Part shown: positions 59,622 to 61,283 of the stretch, piece by piece
Layout of the letters: the number at the start of each line of letters is the position of its first letter
Numbering within the stretch: position 1 is the stretch's first letter
The notes under the pieces: model-generated
The model's database searches: none
What the model was told of the DNA's origin: nothing
The model's input: the letters and a program-made list of their open reading frames with translations, nothing else
NCBI GenBank assembly: GCA_024693715.1
Contig: JAILKS010000037.1
Location: 1 to 61,283, forward strand
DNA from: Treponema sp.
Lineage (GTDB): Bacteria; Spirochaetota; Spirochaetia; Treponematales; Treponemataceae
Direction: 5' to 3'
DNA: 61,283 nucleotides
Position numbers and translations under genes: made by a program

Positions 59622-61283
59622 ATGGCTTTAAGACCAGAATGGGAAGGATTTAATCCTGATGGTTTATGGACAAGCGAAATTAACGTTCGCGACTTTATTC
59701 AGGCAAACTACACACAGTATGATGGAGATTCATCATTTTTAGCAGGACCTACAAAGGCTACAGAAAAGCTTTTTGATGAACTTCAGAAGCTTCAGAAGGA
59801 AGAGCATAATAAAAAATCAGTAGGACTTGATGGAAAGGAAAGAACTGGTGTTCTTGACCTTGATACAGATGTTGTAACAGGTCTTACTTCACATCCAGCA
59901 GGATATATCTGCCCTGAAGGAAAAGAACTTGAACAGGTTGTAGGTCTTCAGACAGACAAACCTTTAAAAAGAGCATTCATGCCATTTGGTGGAATCAAGA
60001 TGGCAGAACAGTCATGCGAAATGTATGGCTACAAACCAAATGCTGAACTTCATAAAATCTTTACAGAATATCACAAGACACACTCTGATGCTGTATTTGA
60101 TGTATACACTCCAGAGATTCGTAAAGCCCGCAAGGCTCATATCTTAACTGGTTTACCAGATACTTATGGACGCGGACGTATCGTAGGTGATTACCGCCGT
60201 ATCGCTCTTTATGGTATCGACTACCTTATTGAACAGAAGGAAGCAGACAAGGCTAACTGCGGAAACGGAACAATGACAGAAAACATTATCCGTCAGCGCG
60301 AAGAACTTGCAGAGCAGATTAAAGCTCTCAAGGGAATGAAGGCTATGGCTGCCCTCTATGGTTATGATATTTCTAAACCAGCTACAACTGCTAAGGAAGC
60401 ATTCCAGTGGCTCTACTTCGGATATCTTGCTGCTATCAAAACACAGAACGGTGCTGCTATGTCTGTAGGACGTATTTCTACATTCTTAGACTGCTACATT
60501 GAACGCGATATCAAGAAGGGAATCCTTACAGAAGAAAAAGCACAGGAACTCGTTGACCATATCGTTATGAAGTTCCGTATGGTACGCTTTGCTCGTATCG
60601 AATCATACAACCAGCTCTTCTCTGGTGACCCAATCTGGGCTACACTCGAAGTTGCAGGTCTTGGACAGGACGGACGTTCACAGGTAACAAAGAACGACTT
60701 CCGTTTCCTCCACACACTCGAAAATATGGGACCTTCTCCAGAGCCTAACATCACAGTACTCTATTCAAAGAGACTCCCTGAAAACTTCCGCCGCTATGCT
60801 GCAAAGATTTCTATTGATACATCTTCAATCCAGTACGAAAACGACGATATCATGCGTCCAATCTGGGGAGATGACTACTCAATCTGCTGTTGTGTATCTG
60901 CAACTCAGACTGGTAAAGAAATGCAGTTCTTCGGAGCTCGTGCTAACCTTGCTAAAGCTCTTCTTTATGCTATCAACGGTGGTAAAGATGAAGGTGCTGG
61001 TCTTACTCCATATGCTCAGGTTGGTCCAGAACTCCAGCCAATTACTTCTGAGTACCTCGACTATGATGAAGTAATGAGAAAGTACGACGTAATGCTTGAG
61101 TGGCTCTGTGACCTCTATGTAAACACATTGAACGCTATCCACTACATGCACGATAAATACTACTACGAAGCTGCTGAATTGGCTCTCATCGATACAGATG
61201 TTCGCCGTACATTCGCAACTGGTATTGCAGGATTCTCTCACGTAGTAGATTCTCTCTCTGCTATCAAGTATGCAAAGGTTAAG
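59622..61283 (+). CDS. pflB: Pyruvate formate-lyase (formate acetyltransferase), 3' truncated by window
   Basis: 554 codons visible, still open at the window end. It converts pyruvate and CoA to acetyl-CoA and formate by a glycyl radical, the main anaerobic acetyl-CoA source. The active-site cysteine pair is present in [49 protein letters not shown] and [18 protein letters not shown] also match the family. The C-terminal glycine-radical segment and the activating enzyme lie outside. GAGGTG is six bases before ATG. C-ending codons rise in the latter half, consistent with high expression. Confidence 0.97.
   Translation, partial: MALRPEWEGFNPDGLWTSEINVRDFIQANYTQYDGDSSFLAGPTKATEKLFDELQKLQKEEHNKKSVGLDGKERTGVLDLDTDVVTGLTSHPAGYICPEGKELEQVVGLQTDKPLKRAFMPFGGIKMAEQSCEMYGYKPNAELHKIFTEYHKTHSDAVFDVYTPEIRKARKAHILTGLPDTYGRGRIVGDYRRIALYGIDYLIEQKEADKANCGNGTMTENIIRQREELAEQIKALKGMKAMAALYGYDISKPATTAKEAFQWLYFGYLAAIKTQNGAAMSVGRISTFLDCYIERDIKKGILTEEKAQELVDHIVMKFRMVRFARIESYNQLFSGDPIWATLEVAGLGQDGRSQVTKNDFRFLHTLENMGPSPEPNITVLYSKRLPENFRRYAAKISIDTSSIQYENDDIMRPIWGDDYSICCCVSATQTGKEMQFFGARANLAKALLYAINGGKDEGAGLTPYAQVGPELQPITSEYLDYDEVMRKYDVMLEWLCDLYVNTLNAIHYMHDKYYYEAAELALIDTDVRRTFATGIAGFSHVVDSLSAIKYAKVK

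Overview
The window reads as chromosomal DNA from an anaerobic, AT-rich, double-membraned bacterium, most likely a gut- or rumen-type Treponema (Spirochaetota). This is an inference. It rests on many lipoproteins with short signal peptides (SUMF1-type, CotH-type, DUF1566-like), PilZ and GGDEF-EAL signalling proteins, LysM/M23 envelope proteins, a giant exported protein with a FlgD-like C-terminus, a PerR-type Fur protein and pyruvate formate-lyase. No rRNA, tRNA, CRISPR array, IS element or prophage was seen. No stretch over 300 bases lacks a gene.

Layout. 1-3.4 kb: end of a possible CPBP membrane protease, then a C39-peptidase ABC exporter and HlyD adaptor, a peptide or bacteriocin export cassette whose substrate lies outside the window. 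3.4-8.1 kb (minus): perR, lon, glmS. 8.2-13.1 kb: class III cyclase, queuosine-precursor transporter behind a preQ1-I-like riboswitch, a GGDEF-EAL gene broken by one in-frame amber codon, and a membrane-bound LuxR-type regulator. 13.1-17.5 kb (minus): S41-like lipoprotein, SPFH/NfeD pair, and an exported protein-LytTR-DUF3021 operon. 17.7-21.0 kb: CotH-like lipoprotein, FMN-dehydrogenase-like protein and TIM-barrel isomerase operon. 21.0-24.0 kb: Rrf2 regulator, mnmA, purA. 24.0-27.7 kb: heterodimeric ABC exporter. 27.7-30.7 kb: an ArsR-AraC fusion regulator divergent from an HMA protein and a Zn/Cd/Pb P-type ATPase. 30.8-38.7 kb: 2512-residue exported protein overlapping a PilZ gene. 38.7-43.2 kb: two rRNA 2'-O-methyltransferases, LysM-M23 protein, groL. 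43.2-48.3 kb: SUMF1 lipoprotein, LacI regulator, small exported proteins, a papain-like fragment and an AEC carrier. 48.3-59.4 kb: uvrC, LamG/FN3 protein, a 1307-residue TPR/acidic protein, M24 peptidase, beta-CASP nuclease, lipoprotein. 59.4 kb to end: pflB with a complex control region.

Regulation is the richest layer. Tandem PerR-like boxes lie over the pflB promoter and a similar box over perR's own, which would link peroxide sensing to an oxygen-sensitive radical enzyme. Several genes (cyclase, GGDEF-EAL, LuxR-type regulator, giant protein, M24 peptidase) have a -10 hexamer 6-7 nt before ATG and no Shine-Dalgarno, suggesting leaderless mRNAs. Direct repeats spaced 20-21 bp occur upstream of nfeD, the LytTR operon and the ArsR-AraC regulator. 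All positions and residues were read by eye; no database search was possible.
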